A stretch of DNA of 64,000 nt from assembly GCA_033297205.1 (NCBI GenBank), contig MU859074.1:124001-188000 (forward strand), read 5' to 3'. Shown piece by piece: positions 1 to 10,622 of this stretch. The notes beneath the pieces were generated by a model. The model searched no databases. It had not been told where the DNA came from and saw only the letters and a list, made by a program, of their open reading frames with translations. The translations under genes and the position numbers were made by a program. The stretch comes from Pseudoneurospora amorphoporcata. Lineage: Eukaryota > Ascomycota > Sordariomycetes > Sordariales > Sordariaceae. How positions within the stretch are numbered: the stretch's first letter is position 1; every line of letters starts with the position of its first letter.

Positions 1-1266
1 GTGCCAGGTCTTGGAGCCGTTGCCAGGGTTCCCGATTGTGAAATTGTTGTGAAAATGGTGAACTTTTTGAGGTTGGGAGTGGAGTGGAGCAACACCAACA
101 GTGGGGCGGGGCGGGGCCGTTGAGATGCGCCCCACCCCCGCTATTTCCTTGTGGTGTGCCTATCGGGTGTGCAAGCCCAAGTACTAACAGCACCAACTAT
201 GGTACCACCTCACCTGCCTCTCTGTCCCTTCTCTCTCCATTGACCGCTTAAAACAGCTCCACGGGACATGGGAGTTTCCAGCCTTCAGTGTAAAAATCCA
301 CGGCCAAAGACACGTCCTTCCAACCTAACAGACTGACTGAAATGCCCAGGAACGGAACCAACGGCGAGAATACTTTCGGGCTGGGCATCTATCTGTCCAA
401 CACTCCAAGGTTCCAAACTTCAGGCTTGACCCCTTTCACCACCTTTCGACCTTGTTGGCGTTTCTCTTCTCTTTGACATTCGGTTCAACCTGCCGCGACT
501 CCGACAAACCTGCATACAAGGGGGCCCATGGGCTCGGTAACATGGCCGCTGGCGGGCGCTAGCAAGCGTTGGCTCGACGTTGGAACGTTGGAGGCTCAAG
601 ATGCCCCTGCATAACAAACAGCAATTCCACGCGAACCCCTTCGCCTACCTACACCCAAACCATTCACCCCCTGGTCTGCCCCTGCGTCTCCACTTTGGAC
701 GAACCGCTTTCTTGACAATAACGCGTCCCATCATGGCCCTCGTATCGCTCATTTTGTTTGGGGAGCCGCAGTGATGCCTTCACTGCTCCTGGAGTTGTAT
801 CCGAGGTTTGGAGATCCGCCCGCTTACATCGTCACCTTGGAATCAACTTTGGGAATTCGGTCCGTTATCAGACCCCGCCTTATCCAGGCCACCTCATTTC
901 GCTGAAACGACATGTTCGTTGGCAGATATGTACTCTGACGGCTGACATGGGCTTGCATACCCATCACGGACGATATGCCAAATGGATTTGGCCGCTTACC
1001 GCACCATGCTTCGACTGGGTGGGCTTATCTGGAAGACTACGGACAACTGAGGATATAAGCATGTGGTCGTCGCCATGTTGCCGAGTTTGGGAAAATCATC
1101 AGTCTCAACTTGAGCATTTGGCATCTACTCACCTTCTTTTTTACTTCTACCTTCTTTACAAACAGCTTCAGTGAAGCCTATCATTCTTTACATCACCATC
1201 TTTGACATCACATCACTCATTCAGCCCGCTAGTCGGTCCTACTTACTTAGTACAATATCAACCAAG
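1..1266. other. Left flank and promoter region of the AA9 gene
   Basis: I see no convincing gene here. The short open frames lack splice-supported extensions and recognisable domains. The stretch from about 1040 probably holds the promoter and leader of the AA9 gene, with a TATA-like GATATAAG at 1052-1059 and a pyrimidine-rich tract near 1127-1165. Confidence 0.5.
1052..1059 (+). promoter_or_regulatory. TATA-like element upstream of AA9 gene
   Basis: GATATAAG lies about 208 bp upstream of the AA9 start codon and is followed by a pyrimidine-rich leader. This is a sequence match only, and the distance would imply a leader of roughly 150-180 nt. Confidence 0.3.
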
Positions 1267-2394
1267 ATGCCCTCCTTCACTTCCAAGTCTCTTCTTACCA
1301 TCCTCGCCGGTGCGGCCTCGGTTGTGGCCCACGGTCACGTTACCAACATTGTCATCAACGGCGACTCCTACCAGGGCTATGAGATCAACAGCTTCCCTTA
1401 TATGGCTAACCCGCCTATTGTCGTTGGCTGGACCGCCAGCAACACCGACAACGGCTTCGTTGCTCCTGATGCTTTCTCCTCGGCCGATATCATCTGCCAC
1501 CGCAACTCGGCCAACGCAAAGGGCCATGCCGTCGTCAAGGCCGGTGACAACATCTCCATCCAGTGGGATACCTGGCCCGAGTCTCACCACGGTCCCGTGA
1601 TCGACTACCTCGCCAACTGCGGCACCGCCGGCTGCGAAACCCTTGACAAGACCGCTCTCGAGTTCTTCAAGATCGACGAGGTCGGCCTCATTGACGGCTC
1701 CGCCGCCCCCGGCAAGTGGGGTTCCGACCAGCTCATCGAGAACGGCAACAGCTGGCTCGTCCAGATTCCGTCCAACATTGCCCCCGGCTTCTACGTCCTC
1801 CGCCATGAGATCATCGCCCTCCACTCCGCCGGCCAGGCCAACGGCGCCCAGAACTACCCCCAGTGCTTCAACATCCAGGTCACCGGCACCGGCACCGACA
1901 AGCCCGCCGGCGTCAAGGGTACCGCCCTCTACACCCCCAACGACGCCGGCATCCTCTTCAACATCTACCAGTCCCTGACCTCCTACCCCGTCCCCGGCCC
2001 GGCCCTGATCAAGGGCGCCGTCAACGTCGCTCAGGCCCGCTCCGCCGTCGCCCGCACTGCCACCGCTCTTACCGGTCTTGCTGCTGCCCCAGCTGCCACC
2101 GCCGCTCCTGCCACCACCACCTCGGTGGCTGCTGCTCCTGCTGTTGCTACTACCTCGGCTGCCGTTGCCGTTCCTACTACCACCCTCGTCCCCTCCACTA
2201 CCAAGGCTGTCACTGCCGCTCCCACTACCACCACTGCTGCTCCCGCGGCTACCAAGCCTGCTAAGGGTGGATGCCGTGGTAAGAGCCAGAAGCGTCGCGC
2301 TGCTCGTCGCGCTGCTGCTGCTGCTGCTGCTGCTGCTGCACGCGAGGCTGCCCTCGCTCGTCGTCACGCTCGTGATGTTGCTTTCCTCGACTAA
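1267..2394 (+). CDS. AA9 lytic polysaccharide monooxygenase, secreted, with Ala/Thr-rich basic C-terminal tail
   Basis: This is a single-exon gene of 375 aa. Residues 1-21 form a signal peptide that ends just before His22, the mature N-terminal histidine of the copper brace (HGHVTN). The other copper-site residues are visible: His107 in the SHHGP motif and Tyr197 in QNYPQC. The core, to about residue 255, follows the classical AA9 pattern (WDTWPESHHGPV, FYVLRHEIIALH), so oxidative cleavage of cellulose or related beta-glucans outside the cell is expected. There is no CBM1. Instead, the last ~110 residues are Ala/Thr/Pro-rich with a basic, Cys-containing stretch (CRGKSQKRRAARR) and ten alanines written mostly as GCT. 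The start at 1267 (AAG ATG C) is chosen because it begins the signal peptide; the upstream in-frame extension has no ATG. Family assignment is very secure; regioselectivity cannot be read from the sequence. Confidence 0.96.
   Translation: MPSFTSKSLLTILAGAASVVAHGHVTNIVINGDSYQGYEINSFPYMANPPIVVGWTASNTDNGFVAPDAFSSADIICHRNSANAKGHAVVKAGDNISIQWDTWPESHHGPVIDYLANCGTAGCETLDKTALEFFKIDEVGLIDGSAAPGKWGSDQLIENGNSWLVQIPSNIAPGFYVLRHEIIALHSAGQANGAQNYPQCFNIQVTGTGTDKPAGVKGTALYTPNDAGILFNIYQSLTSYPVPGPALIKGAVNVAQARSAVARTATALTGLAAAPAATAAPATTTSVAAAPAVATTSAAVAVPTTTLVPSTTKAVTAAPTTTTAAPAATKPAKGGCRGKSQKRRAARRAAAAAAAAAAREAALARRHARDVAFLD
2309..2340 (+). repeat. (GCT)n trinucleotide repeat coding polyalanine
   Basis: About ten GCT/GCA alanine codons run in a row inside the AA9 C-terminal tail, between two arginine-rich blocks. 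A run like this is prone to length change. Confidence 0.85.
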
Positions 2395-3158
2395 GCGGTG
2401 CACACTACCGGGAAAAGACCTACCGTAGGGCATGGATGGATGCATGAAGGAAGGAAAACGACCGGGGCTTCAAATGGAACTCGGCGATTGTCCAAGAAAG
2501 AAGAAAAACCGATTCTTGTTGGAAAAGTGTATTCCATTCTACTGTATTATTTGTCAATTATTACTTGAAAATCTGCTCTGCCACTTACTTGGTGGAGGAA
2601 AAAATTATGCTCTGCTGAAGACAAGTTTGTTGCTTTGTTTTTGCGAGCGATCATGGTGATTGATGTTTTTTGGGGGTAATCAAGTCGTGTTCTTCGATCA
2701 TGGTCTGTTGAAATGTCGAAATCTCGACCAAAACTTTGGTATTGAGAAGAATAACGGGGAAGGGTGCACCTGCCTGACTGCCCGAAATATTGCATTTCAT
2801 ACCTAGGTACAACCCGAGGGACTTCTTTGCAGCAGGTACGACCCAAGCAATCACCATCCGTCCATACGACATGAATGACTAAGGTCCTATCAGGAGACCC
2901 AAACCTACAACTACACAGCTACAATATTGTGGACTTTTTATGATCGACTGAGTGCTGAATATAGCATTATTCTTCCGGTTATCGGATAACTATCGCATGG
3001 CCAACGTTTGACATTATCATGAGCATTTTCAACGGCATTATCCCAATTTCAATGTAGTATATATATATCAACTCGTCTCCCTCCCTCCCCATCCCATCTC
3101 CTTACCACTCCCTCCCCATCCCCCCTAAACCCACCCCCATCAAGATTCCCCGTTCCCC
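2395..3158. other. Convergent 3' intergenic region (AA9 / pectinesterase)
   Basis: The stretch holds the 3' untranslated regions of two convergent genes. It contains an AT-rich section at 3055-3068 and CT-rich sequence at 3070-3160. No gene is seen. Confidence 0.6.
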
Positions 3159-4268
3159 TCACATGTAACTTGAATCATAATACCCCTGACTAGCATACGC
3201 ACTCCCCAACACCGTCTCAATCTTGACCGCACTCCCCAACTTGCTGCTAAAACTAGCTCTAGTCCCGCTCGCGCCCGCGCCGGTATTCGAATACTCGGTA
3301 AACGCCACGTTGCTGGTCCGCTCGTCGCCCGTGTTCCAGATCTTCCACCCGGCCGCGTTGATCACGTTCGTCATGCTAGTCTTTTGAAACGTCACGCGGG
3401 CGTACTCGCGCCAGGGACGCCCGAGGTAATAGGCCCCTGAGGCGACCGTGTTGCCGTCGGCGGCGGCGACGGTGCAGGCGTTGAAGACGTAGTTGTTTGG
3501 GTTACTAGAGGAATCGCGGCCGGAGGCTATATAAAATAACCCTCTGTTAGCTTAAGCGAACAAGCAGAGAGTGCGAAGAAAGAAGAGAAAAAAAATAAAA
3601 AAATAAAAATGGAAGAGGGTGCGATTGGGTCACAAACCGGTAATGTAACCAACGCTAGCGGTAACCACTTTGACATCGCACTTCTCAAACCAAGCCGGCG
3701 CCCTTTGCCCAAAGATGAAATCCGTCGCGCCCTGGATCAGCGTCCGGGCATATAGTTGCGAGCCCTCCTGCGCCAACAAGGTGTCCTGAAACCCCGTAAG
3801 GGAACACCCGTAAATCCCGACGCCCTCCGCATACACGCTCAGCGCCACCGCCTGGCTTCCCTTTCCGTATCCATTCTCCACGTTCAAATTGTACAGTCTC
3901 GCGTTTTGGCTCTTCACCCTCACCGTCGCCGTCTCGTCGTTGCTTAGTCCGTCCGCCTGCGATTTCGACGCCGTGATGGTCACCGTGTTGGAGGAGTAGG
4001 TGAGCGTGGAGCTGGTGGAGCCGTAAATGGATAGCTGGGCTGAGCGAGCGGGGATCAGGACTTGTTCGCGATAGGTGCCGGGGTAGATGAAGATGCATTG
4101 GGGCCCGGATGAGGTGGTGGAGAGGGCATCGATGGCGGATTGGATGGTGGTGTATTTCTGGCCGGAGCCCACGGAGAGGCAGGAGGAGGAAGGGGGCGAG
4201 GTGCGGGAGGCGGCGGAGACGGTGGAGGTGAGGAGGGAGAGAAGGGGGAGGAAGAGGGACTTCATCAT
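3159..4268 (-). CDS. Pectinesterase (CE8 family), secreted
   Basis: There are two exons on the minus strand, 4268..3638 and 3526..3159, with a 111-nt intron (donor GTTTGT, CTAAC branch site, TATAG acceptor). Together they give 332 aa. The start is MMKSLFLPLL..., with GCC before the first ATG, followed by a signal peptide to about residue 20. CE8 landmarks are present: YTTIQSAIDA at the start of the beta-helix, GFQDTL and GATDFIFG with the two catalytic aspartates, and LGRPWREY with the catalytic arginine. The last motif lies in exon 2 and the join restores GYITASGR. The enzyme would de-esterify homogalacturonan outside the cell. It is convergent with the AA9 gene, so two plant-wall enzymes are neighbours. 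Family assignment is firm. Confidence 0.95.
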
Positions 4269-4375
4269 GGCGACCTCGAGAGACTCTGTCGGAGGAAGCT
4301 TAGAGAGGTTGGAGATGTAAGGGGCAGGGGCCTGGAGGTACATGTGAAGATGGAGTGGTGCTGGGTGAAGGAGGG

Positions 4376-4386
4376 TAATATATTTA
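4376..4386 (-). promoter_or_regulatory. TATA-like element of pectinesterase gene
   Basis: The minus strand reads TAAATATATTA about 110 bp upstream of the pectinesterase ATG. This is a plausible TATA position, supported only by sequence and spacing. Confidence 0.35.
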
Positions 4387-5734
4387 CATCCAAGTCCTTC
4401 TTCGAAGTTCCACTGGATTCTCGGAGGACTTGGTCATCGTCTTCTAGGGTATCACGTAGTGTTCCATAGCCTGCATCTTGCGCCCCCATCATAATCACAA
4501 GAGGTGATGTGAGTAACATCGTCAGCTCCAAGACTGCAAAACCCGGGGTGCGTAACCTCCGCCGATCCATCTTCCTTTCCATCAACCGGGGATTCTCCTT
4601 TTCGGGACTTCAGCGGAACGTTGGAAGACATGCAAAAGTGGCCTTAAGACCGGCAGTTTTGCTTGGAAGCGAACGGAGATGACGGCCACACCAAGCTCAA
4701 GTCGGCGAAGTCGCAAAACTCACCAAGTGCCTGGAATCAATCCCATTTGCGGATAAATAGCAATGCTTTGGTGCCGAACGGGGGTGTGGCGTTCTTCAAT
4801 TGTCCGGATACTACACTAGAGGAACGGGACTTTGGATGTAATCGACGAACGTGGAAAGAAGCTCGTGACATCTGAAACAGCTTGGTGTTTATTATTTCCA
4901 TTGACATGGCATGACCCCTTGAGGATGAAGGGTGTGTTTGATGCCCCAGTTGGTATGCTACGTTGGAATAAGGATGGGTGGGGTTGAGGACCATGTTAAT
5001 GCCGAGGGATGATCGTGAGATGATTTCAAGACGTGGAGCGGCTATCCAGAGCGAGTGTCGTTTTCCCTAGTTGAGTATTCAGCAGGTGGGTGTTCTTCGT
5101 CCGAGACATGCTTAAAATAGCCTTAATCTTAATGCCAGAAGTCGAAAACAAGTGTGACTACTGTGCAAGATCTGCCAACAAGGTGCCTTTGACGACTGCC
5201 GAACCTCACAGATCAATTCCACTTGGGACTCACATTTGGACCACTGCCGCTATCCAGCTCTACCTTTTCACCTCCCCACCAAGACCGATATCTGGATCTG
5301 AGCTTGGTTCCCCTGGGCCACAGTAAGTAGGAAAAGCAGAAAAGCACCGCAAGCCATAAGTGAGCTGATCGTTTCTTCACATGAAGACAATGTACTGAAA
5401 GCCAGAGCATGACAACGAAGTGATAAACGATTTACGCTGAGACGCTGTGTATGAACAGTCCCAAAAGGAGAGGAGATCAAAACCAAGTGAGTGACCTAAG
5501 GAAACGAAACCGACCCAACCCATAGATACCACATTCAACGCCGGTCCAAAACAGAGGCCCTTCGAATACCTCGTAGAAAGAAAACAACTCCTGCCGCTGA
5601 TGAATGCGAAGTGACGAAATGACGGCGTCAAGAGCCCTCGGGATTGGAGGAGCCCCCAGAGATTCGAAGGGCCCTTGGAATTCAGAGCCCTCTGGATTCA
5701 AAGAGCCTTCAAGATTTGTTGGACGACTACCAAC
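4387..5734. other. Intergenic region between pectinesterase promoter and UBC8 3' end
   Basis: About 1.3 kb contains only scattered short frames without domain content. The proximal part is the pectinesterase promoter; the distal part is UBC8 3' flank. Nothing else can be supported. Confidence 0.55.
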
Positions 5735-6873
5735 CTAGACGTCGTCCATCTTACCGGCGGCCTCTTCGTCGTCGTCCTCGTCGAAACTCGCCACGGATGA
5801 AAGCTCGCCGTCGTCTTCACTTTCCGCGTCCGCCTCGTCTGCTGCATCCTTGCTCGCGTACTTCTGGACGTATTCTGCAAAGATATGTCAGCTTCCTCTT
5901 TCTCTTGGATCCAGCGCATCTCTTTGGTAAACGTACCCTTCACTTTGTTCTCGTACGTCTTGGGCTCTCTGAGAAGCATCGCAGCCGCCTCTCCATTGAG
6001 AGGGTCAGTAGGGTTCGGGTAACGAAGAAGCTGTGGCAGGAAAACCTCGAAAATGTTGATCATGTCAAACATTGGCGACCATGTTTGGTTGATGACGTCT
6101 AGGCAAACCGATCCGGATCTGGTATGGGCCCGCATTTTGTTAGCCCCAGCTGCTCTCCTACAATAAGCCGCGCATCGTCTCGTTGTTTGTTCTTAACCCG
6201 CGAACCAGAGCCCGCCAGCGGATTGTCGTGATTGCTTCCTCGGATGGTGTGATCAGTTTGGGGACCAATCCCCACTTACAGCTCGTCAATGTTGGGATGG
6301 AAGATTCGGTTCACAAAGCCAATGCTGGGGGACTTGTACGGATACTGATCGGGTAGCTCGACGCGGACTTTCCAAATGCCGCCTTCGAAGGGTGCTGTTG
6401 GGAGAGCTTTGTGTTAGTGGCCGTAAGTTTGTCGAGGCACAGGGGGGATGGAAGAGATTGGGGAAACGAACTTTCCGCAGGCCCTTTGAACCTCACATAG
6501 AACTCCTGCCTATTAACGGTGTTAGGTGTTGTCTTCGTTTCCAGATCGGAGTGTGAGGTTATCGCTTCTTACACTGCAAACTAAATGTTAGCGCTCCGAA
6601 ACCAGCTTGCCATGTCGCCTACAGGCACTAGGATATTTCCATACTATTATCGTTTACCAAGGTGACCTCATAGTCGCTCATAAGCCTGTCATTTCGATCG
6701 GGTTAACAGTACGCTCGTGGGAAAAAGTTATGGGAGTTTGTGAGGACGAGAATCGTACATCTTCATGACCTGGTATCCGTGTGTATGTCAGTACGCATCC
6801 ATTTGATCCCTACGTGAATCTAAGTGTAATCGCAACTCACGTCTGTCTCGATACGGCGTCGTGGGGAACTCAT
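5735..6873 (-). CDS. ubc8: Ubiquitin-conjugating enzyme E2, Ubc8/UBE2H class, with 11-nt and 1-nt exons
   Basis: Eight exons are needed: 6873..6841, 6769..6759 (11 nt), 6685..6645, 6573 (1 nt), 6509..6472, 6394..6280, 6118..5937 and 5874..5735. They sum to 561 nt, 186 aa. The start is MSSPRRRIETDV, the family N-terminus. The E2 core shows HPN at residues 74-76, catalytic Cys85 in SGSVCLDVI and the downstream WSPMFD. The C-terminal tail is acidic (ESEDDGE...DEDDDEE), as in Ubc8 proteins. Introns are 62-161 nt with canonical ends; a branch site can be pointed out in each. Codon 29 (Met, in NDNMQEF) is built as A from exon 3, T from exon 4 and G from exon 5; skipping exon 4 shifts the frame to an early stop. 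In yeast, Ubc8 acts with the GID E3 ligase on gluconeogenic enzymes. The family is certain; the splice model is strongly favoured but unproven. Confidence 0.93.
6573..6573 (-). other. ubc8: Predicted single-nucleotide exon of UBC8
   Basis: On the minus strand the T at 6573 sits between a complete intron upstream (6644..6574, GTATGG...GCTAAC...TTTGCAG) and a complete intron downstream (6572..6510, GTAAGA...CCTAAC...AATAG). Including it gives ATG for the Met-29 codon and keeps the E2 frame open. Omitting it gives a stop within six codons. Confidence 0.75.
6759..6769 (-). other. ubc8: 11-nt microexon of UBC8
   Basis: The minus strand reads ACCAG|GTCATGAAGAT|GTACGA, an 11-nt exon supplying Val-Met-Lys and two bases of the next Met. 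It is flanked by a 71-nt intron (GTGAGT...CTGACA...CCAG) and a 73-nt intron (GTACGA...ACAG). It yields the family sequence IETDVMKMLMSD. Confidence 0.85.
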
Positions 6874-9252
6874 GTTGTCTATCTAGAGCTTGTGCTCGGT
6901 CTGTCTTTCTGATAAGAATGGAAAGGTACGGTATCTAGATTGAATTGTCGCAAGTTTTCCGGAGCGATATCGCAAGCCGACGCGTCTGTATGATGCCAAC
7001 TGTCAAGACTACAGAATCTGAGAGTAGACAGTTGGGGGTGCGGTGTCGTGAGGTGGTGGCGAGATGCAACCGTCTGGTCTGTTGCGGCCAATATTGGCTG
7101 GATGCTTGAGCGGGACTGCTAACAGTGCTGATGGTATCAACGAAGGATGACGGAAGAGGCTCGCGACGAATGGACTTGGATGGGAACTGAAGTTGGTATT
7201 TCGTTTTGGAGCGGTCGGCAGGTGTTTGAGATGGTTGGATTCAGTAAGTGTAGGTACGAAAGTCGGGAGAGAATGCAAGATCAAGTGGGATGAATGGATT
7301 CGATTTAAGATACCTACTACACTCTCGTTCCCGCACGCCAGTAGCGACGATCGTCCACGACGTCAGGCTTACCGTACAGCGCTGATCTCCTCAGGTGGTA
7401 GCGGCCAGGGTGTGTTTGCCGGCCGGCAGCAAATGATAAGCGGCTGGAGGTGGGGAAAATTATGCGCTGAAGGGAGCGATAACGATTCATTGGCGGTCAC
7501 TCTGTCCCGTCCCTGACAATGAGGAAGCAATGAGGAGTCAACTCCAGTCAAGGCAACCAACCGCAAGTTCCATTGTCTCCCATGAATGCGTAACGAGAGC
7601 ACGGAGGTAATAAACATAGTGATCATGCGCTGCACATGTTCACTTCTGGGGTTACACGGGCATGAAGTGAGGTCTGCTCAGGTAGGGAGTTCTCAACTCC
7701 GGGGCCTGCCAACTCGCCTTACCACGGCCATCAACAGTCAACCTGGTCGTTGAGCTACCAATGACATCCTTTCGCTGCATCTTTCCACCGGGAACCCAGG
7801 CAATTGTTTGGACTTCAGAGACTGAAACAGGTAGACCGGCATGGATGATATGTTTGCTTTGTTCCCAAGCCATATCCGGCCACCAACAACCGTCACAATA
7901 ACCAACAACAAATAAACGAACAAAGAGCGATGCGTCAACAGCATAGTGGGACGTCGATGTGACACTCAAATGGATCGATCAATGTCGAACCTGTTCCGTG
8001 TCTCTCACACACAAAGTGACTCAGATCCAATCTGGAGATTCCCCTGATCGTGTCGATCAACTCCGTAAATTGTCGGATACCGTCACCCACCGTCGGCCTC
8101 GCGGCCATGAGGGTGGCCGGCGATCCGGTCGCCAAATCAAATGTGAATGGCGGGGAAGTCTGGGGAAAAGGAAGCACTAGAATAAAGACTGCGCTTGACC
8201 GGCGACCAGGTACACGGGTCACGCGCCTTTCTTTGAACGTTGACATATCTCTGCGTGCTGTCATATGGAGAAGATAGTCCCAGCAATTGGAAGGTGTAAG
8301 ATTTACATGCATACCTATTCTTCTCTCAAGCGCACGACTTCGGCTTTGGGCCACGGTACCGCAACGCCATATGGTCGTAGGGCTCACAAATTGACAGGCG
8401 TCCCCGGCAGTTTATGGAAAGTCGGCGGGTTTAAGTAAGCGGTTGCATAGAGGTACATATGTACAGTACAAGTACAGTACAGCACCCCATCCCATCGCTG
8501 ACACGGGGCAAAAATCACAATTACTAAACATGATACATAAAGGATATAATATAAATCCCCAAAGAAGTCAGAGTTAAGGCAAGCCAGCTCAAAGTCCCTC
8601 GGTGATCCGTCGGCGGCGCACCGCTTTCATCGCCTTCAAAGGGGCGGGCATCAAATCATCAAGGTTCTTACGATTGTCACTTTCCCCCGCAGTCCCATAA
8701 ACGGTACCTAGGTACCTAGAGGTAGTGCAGTGTCAGTGTCAGTCCACAGTCGCCGATGCCTCGGCTTCACACCAAGGCCAATCAATTCTTTTCAAGGGAC
8801 AAGTAAAGCGGGTAAAGTGGATTATTTTTTCCCCAACAGGCCCCGAACAAGCCGGCGGGTCTGGTCGGCCCCTGACAACTTGGTAGGCTTGGCGGGACGG
8901 CACCCCAGCAGAAAGCCAGAAACGAACACCAAGAAATTTGTGAGATATACTCAATTATACGCAGCAAAAACCATCATGGCCTCTGGAGTAGAATAAAAAG
9001 GGTGAGCCAGCGCTGCGGAAAAAATTGGCGCAACTCACGTAGATTTTTTCTTCTTTTCATCCAACACTAGCATTGAAGCATTTTCATATTCATCAACAAG
9101 AAAAGCCCGGAAAAAAAGTTGCATCGTTTCAAAGCCGGGGAGAAAAAAAAAGTCCTTTCTTCCTACACGTTCTTCAATCCATTGCGTATTTTCTAGACCG
9201 GCCCCTTTTTGTATACACCATACAAACAACCAACCACTCACAACTCACCACC
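6874..9252. other. Divergent promoter region of UBC8 and panB
   Basis: About 2.4 kb has no supportable gene. It is the shared upstream region of two divergently transcribed genes. An AT-rich TATAATATAAAT lies at 8545-8556, and a small upstream ORF (8976-8996) may be in the panB leader. Confidence 0.55.
8976..8996 (+). promoter_or_regulatory. Possible uORF in the panB leader (6 codons)
   Basis: ATG GCC TCT GGA GTA GAA TAA encodes MASGVE. The ATG has a favourable context (CATC ATG G) and lies 277 bp before the panB start. Whether it is transcribed depends on the unknown transcription start site. Confidence 0.25.
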
Positions 9253-10622
9253 ATGCACAAGCAAGTAACATCCTCATTCCTCCGGAGGTCTTCTTGCCTT
9301 CTTTCCAAGGGTAGTAGCAATGCAACAAAACAGTTACTCGGTGCTGGTGCCGGTGCATCCCTCACTCAACAACACCAAAACCAAGCCCAATCATACCAAC
9401 ATGTCACCATGCAAACCCGCCAATCCTCCCACTCGCCCATGGGCCTTCCGCCCACCACCCCGCGCAAAAAGGTGACGCTCAACACCCTACAGAGCATGCA
9501 CAAAAAGGGCGAGAAAATCACCATGATCACGGCGCACGATTTCCCTTCGGCCCACGTGGCCGAGCACGCGGGCATGGACATGGTCCTGGTGGGCGACAGC
9601 CTGGCCATGGTGGCGCTGGGCATGGAGGACACGAGCGAGGTGTTGGTGGAGGAGATGTTGCTGCATTGTCGGAGTGTGGCCAGGGCGACGTCGAGGGCTT
9701 TCACGGTATGTCTTGTTCTTTTTTTTCTTGTTTTTTTTTTGTTCTCATCTGATCTGTGGAGGATTGGCACTTTGTTTATTTTAGCCGGTTGTTTACACAG
9801 GCTGCTTACTGTGTCGATATTAAACCCAAATCCCTTTTCCCATTCCTAGCCCCTGCCCCTACCTACCCCTACCCCTATCTCTCCCTCCTCCCTTCCCATC
9901 CCAACCAACACACACCCTTCAAGTAGTCACACACAATAATACTAACACACCCAACACAGATCGGCGACATGCCCATGGGCTCCTACGAAATCTCCCCCCA
10001 ACAAGCCGTCTCCACCGCCATCCGCTTCATCAAAGAAGGCCGCATGTCCGCCGTGAAACTCGAAGGCGGCGCCGAAATGGCCCCCACCATCCGCGCCATC
10101 ACCACCGCTGGCATCCCCGTCCTCGCCCACATCGGGCTCACCCCGCAGCGGCAAAACGCCCTCGGCGGCTTCCGCGTCCAAGGCAAGTCCAAAGAATCCG
10201 CCAAGCGACTGTTGCGGGATGCGCTCGCCGTGCAAGAAGCCGGTGCGTTTGCCATGGTCGTGGAGGCGGTGCCGCAGGAGGTTGCGAGCTTCATTACTGG
10301 TCTGCTCAAGGTTCCGACGATTGGAATCGGGGCCGGAAACGGTACCAGTGGACAGGTGCTGGTGCAGGCGGATATGGCGGGGAATTTCCCGCCGGGAAGG
10401 TTCTTGCCCAAGTTTGTAAAGAAGTACGGGGATGTGTGGGGGGAGACGTTGAGGGCTATTGAGAGTTATAGGGATGAGGTCAAGGGGGGACAGTATCCGG
10501 CCGAGGAACATACGTACCCGATGCCCAAGGAGGAGGTGGAGGCGTTTGTGGGGGATGTGAGGAGGTTGATGCGTGCGAATGCGTCTGCTGAGGCTGAAGG
10601 GGATGGTGAGAAGAGTACGTGA
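9253..10622 (+). CDS. panB: 3-methyl-2-oxobutanoate hydroxymethyltransferase (ketopantoate hydroxymethyltransferase), mitochondrial
   Basis: There are two exons, 9253..9705 and 9960..10622, with a 254-nt intron (GTATGT...CACAG, phase 0); the product is 371 aa. The start has a strong context (CACC ATG). The first ~60 residues are rich in Ser/Arg/Gln and lack acids (FLRRSSCLLSKGSS), which fits a mitochondrial presequence. PanB motifs follow: ITAHDFPSA, VGDSLAMV (metal-binding Asp in the family), then across the join FTIGDMPMGSY, VKLEGG, HIGLTPQ, VVEAVPQEV and GIGAGNGTSGQVLV. The enzyme transfers a hydroxymethyl group from methylene-tetrahydrofolate to 2-oxoisovalerate, the first committed step to pantothenate and CoA. 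The conserved motif spans the splice site, so the join is secure. The intron is long for this window and T-rich at its start. Confidence 0.96.

Noticed and set aside
1258..2445. Long minus-strand open frame (about 395 codons) opposite the AA9 gene
   Set aside because: Low-complexity Ser/Gly/Val sequence caused by codon bias and the GCT repeat on the other strand; no domain.
6510..6645. Alternative that UBC8 exon 3 joins directly to exon 5 in one 135-nt intron
   Set aside because: The product would read AGC AGG AGT TCT ATG TGA, a frameshift and stop that destroys the E2 domain; every neighbouring residue is conserved in the three-exon codon model.
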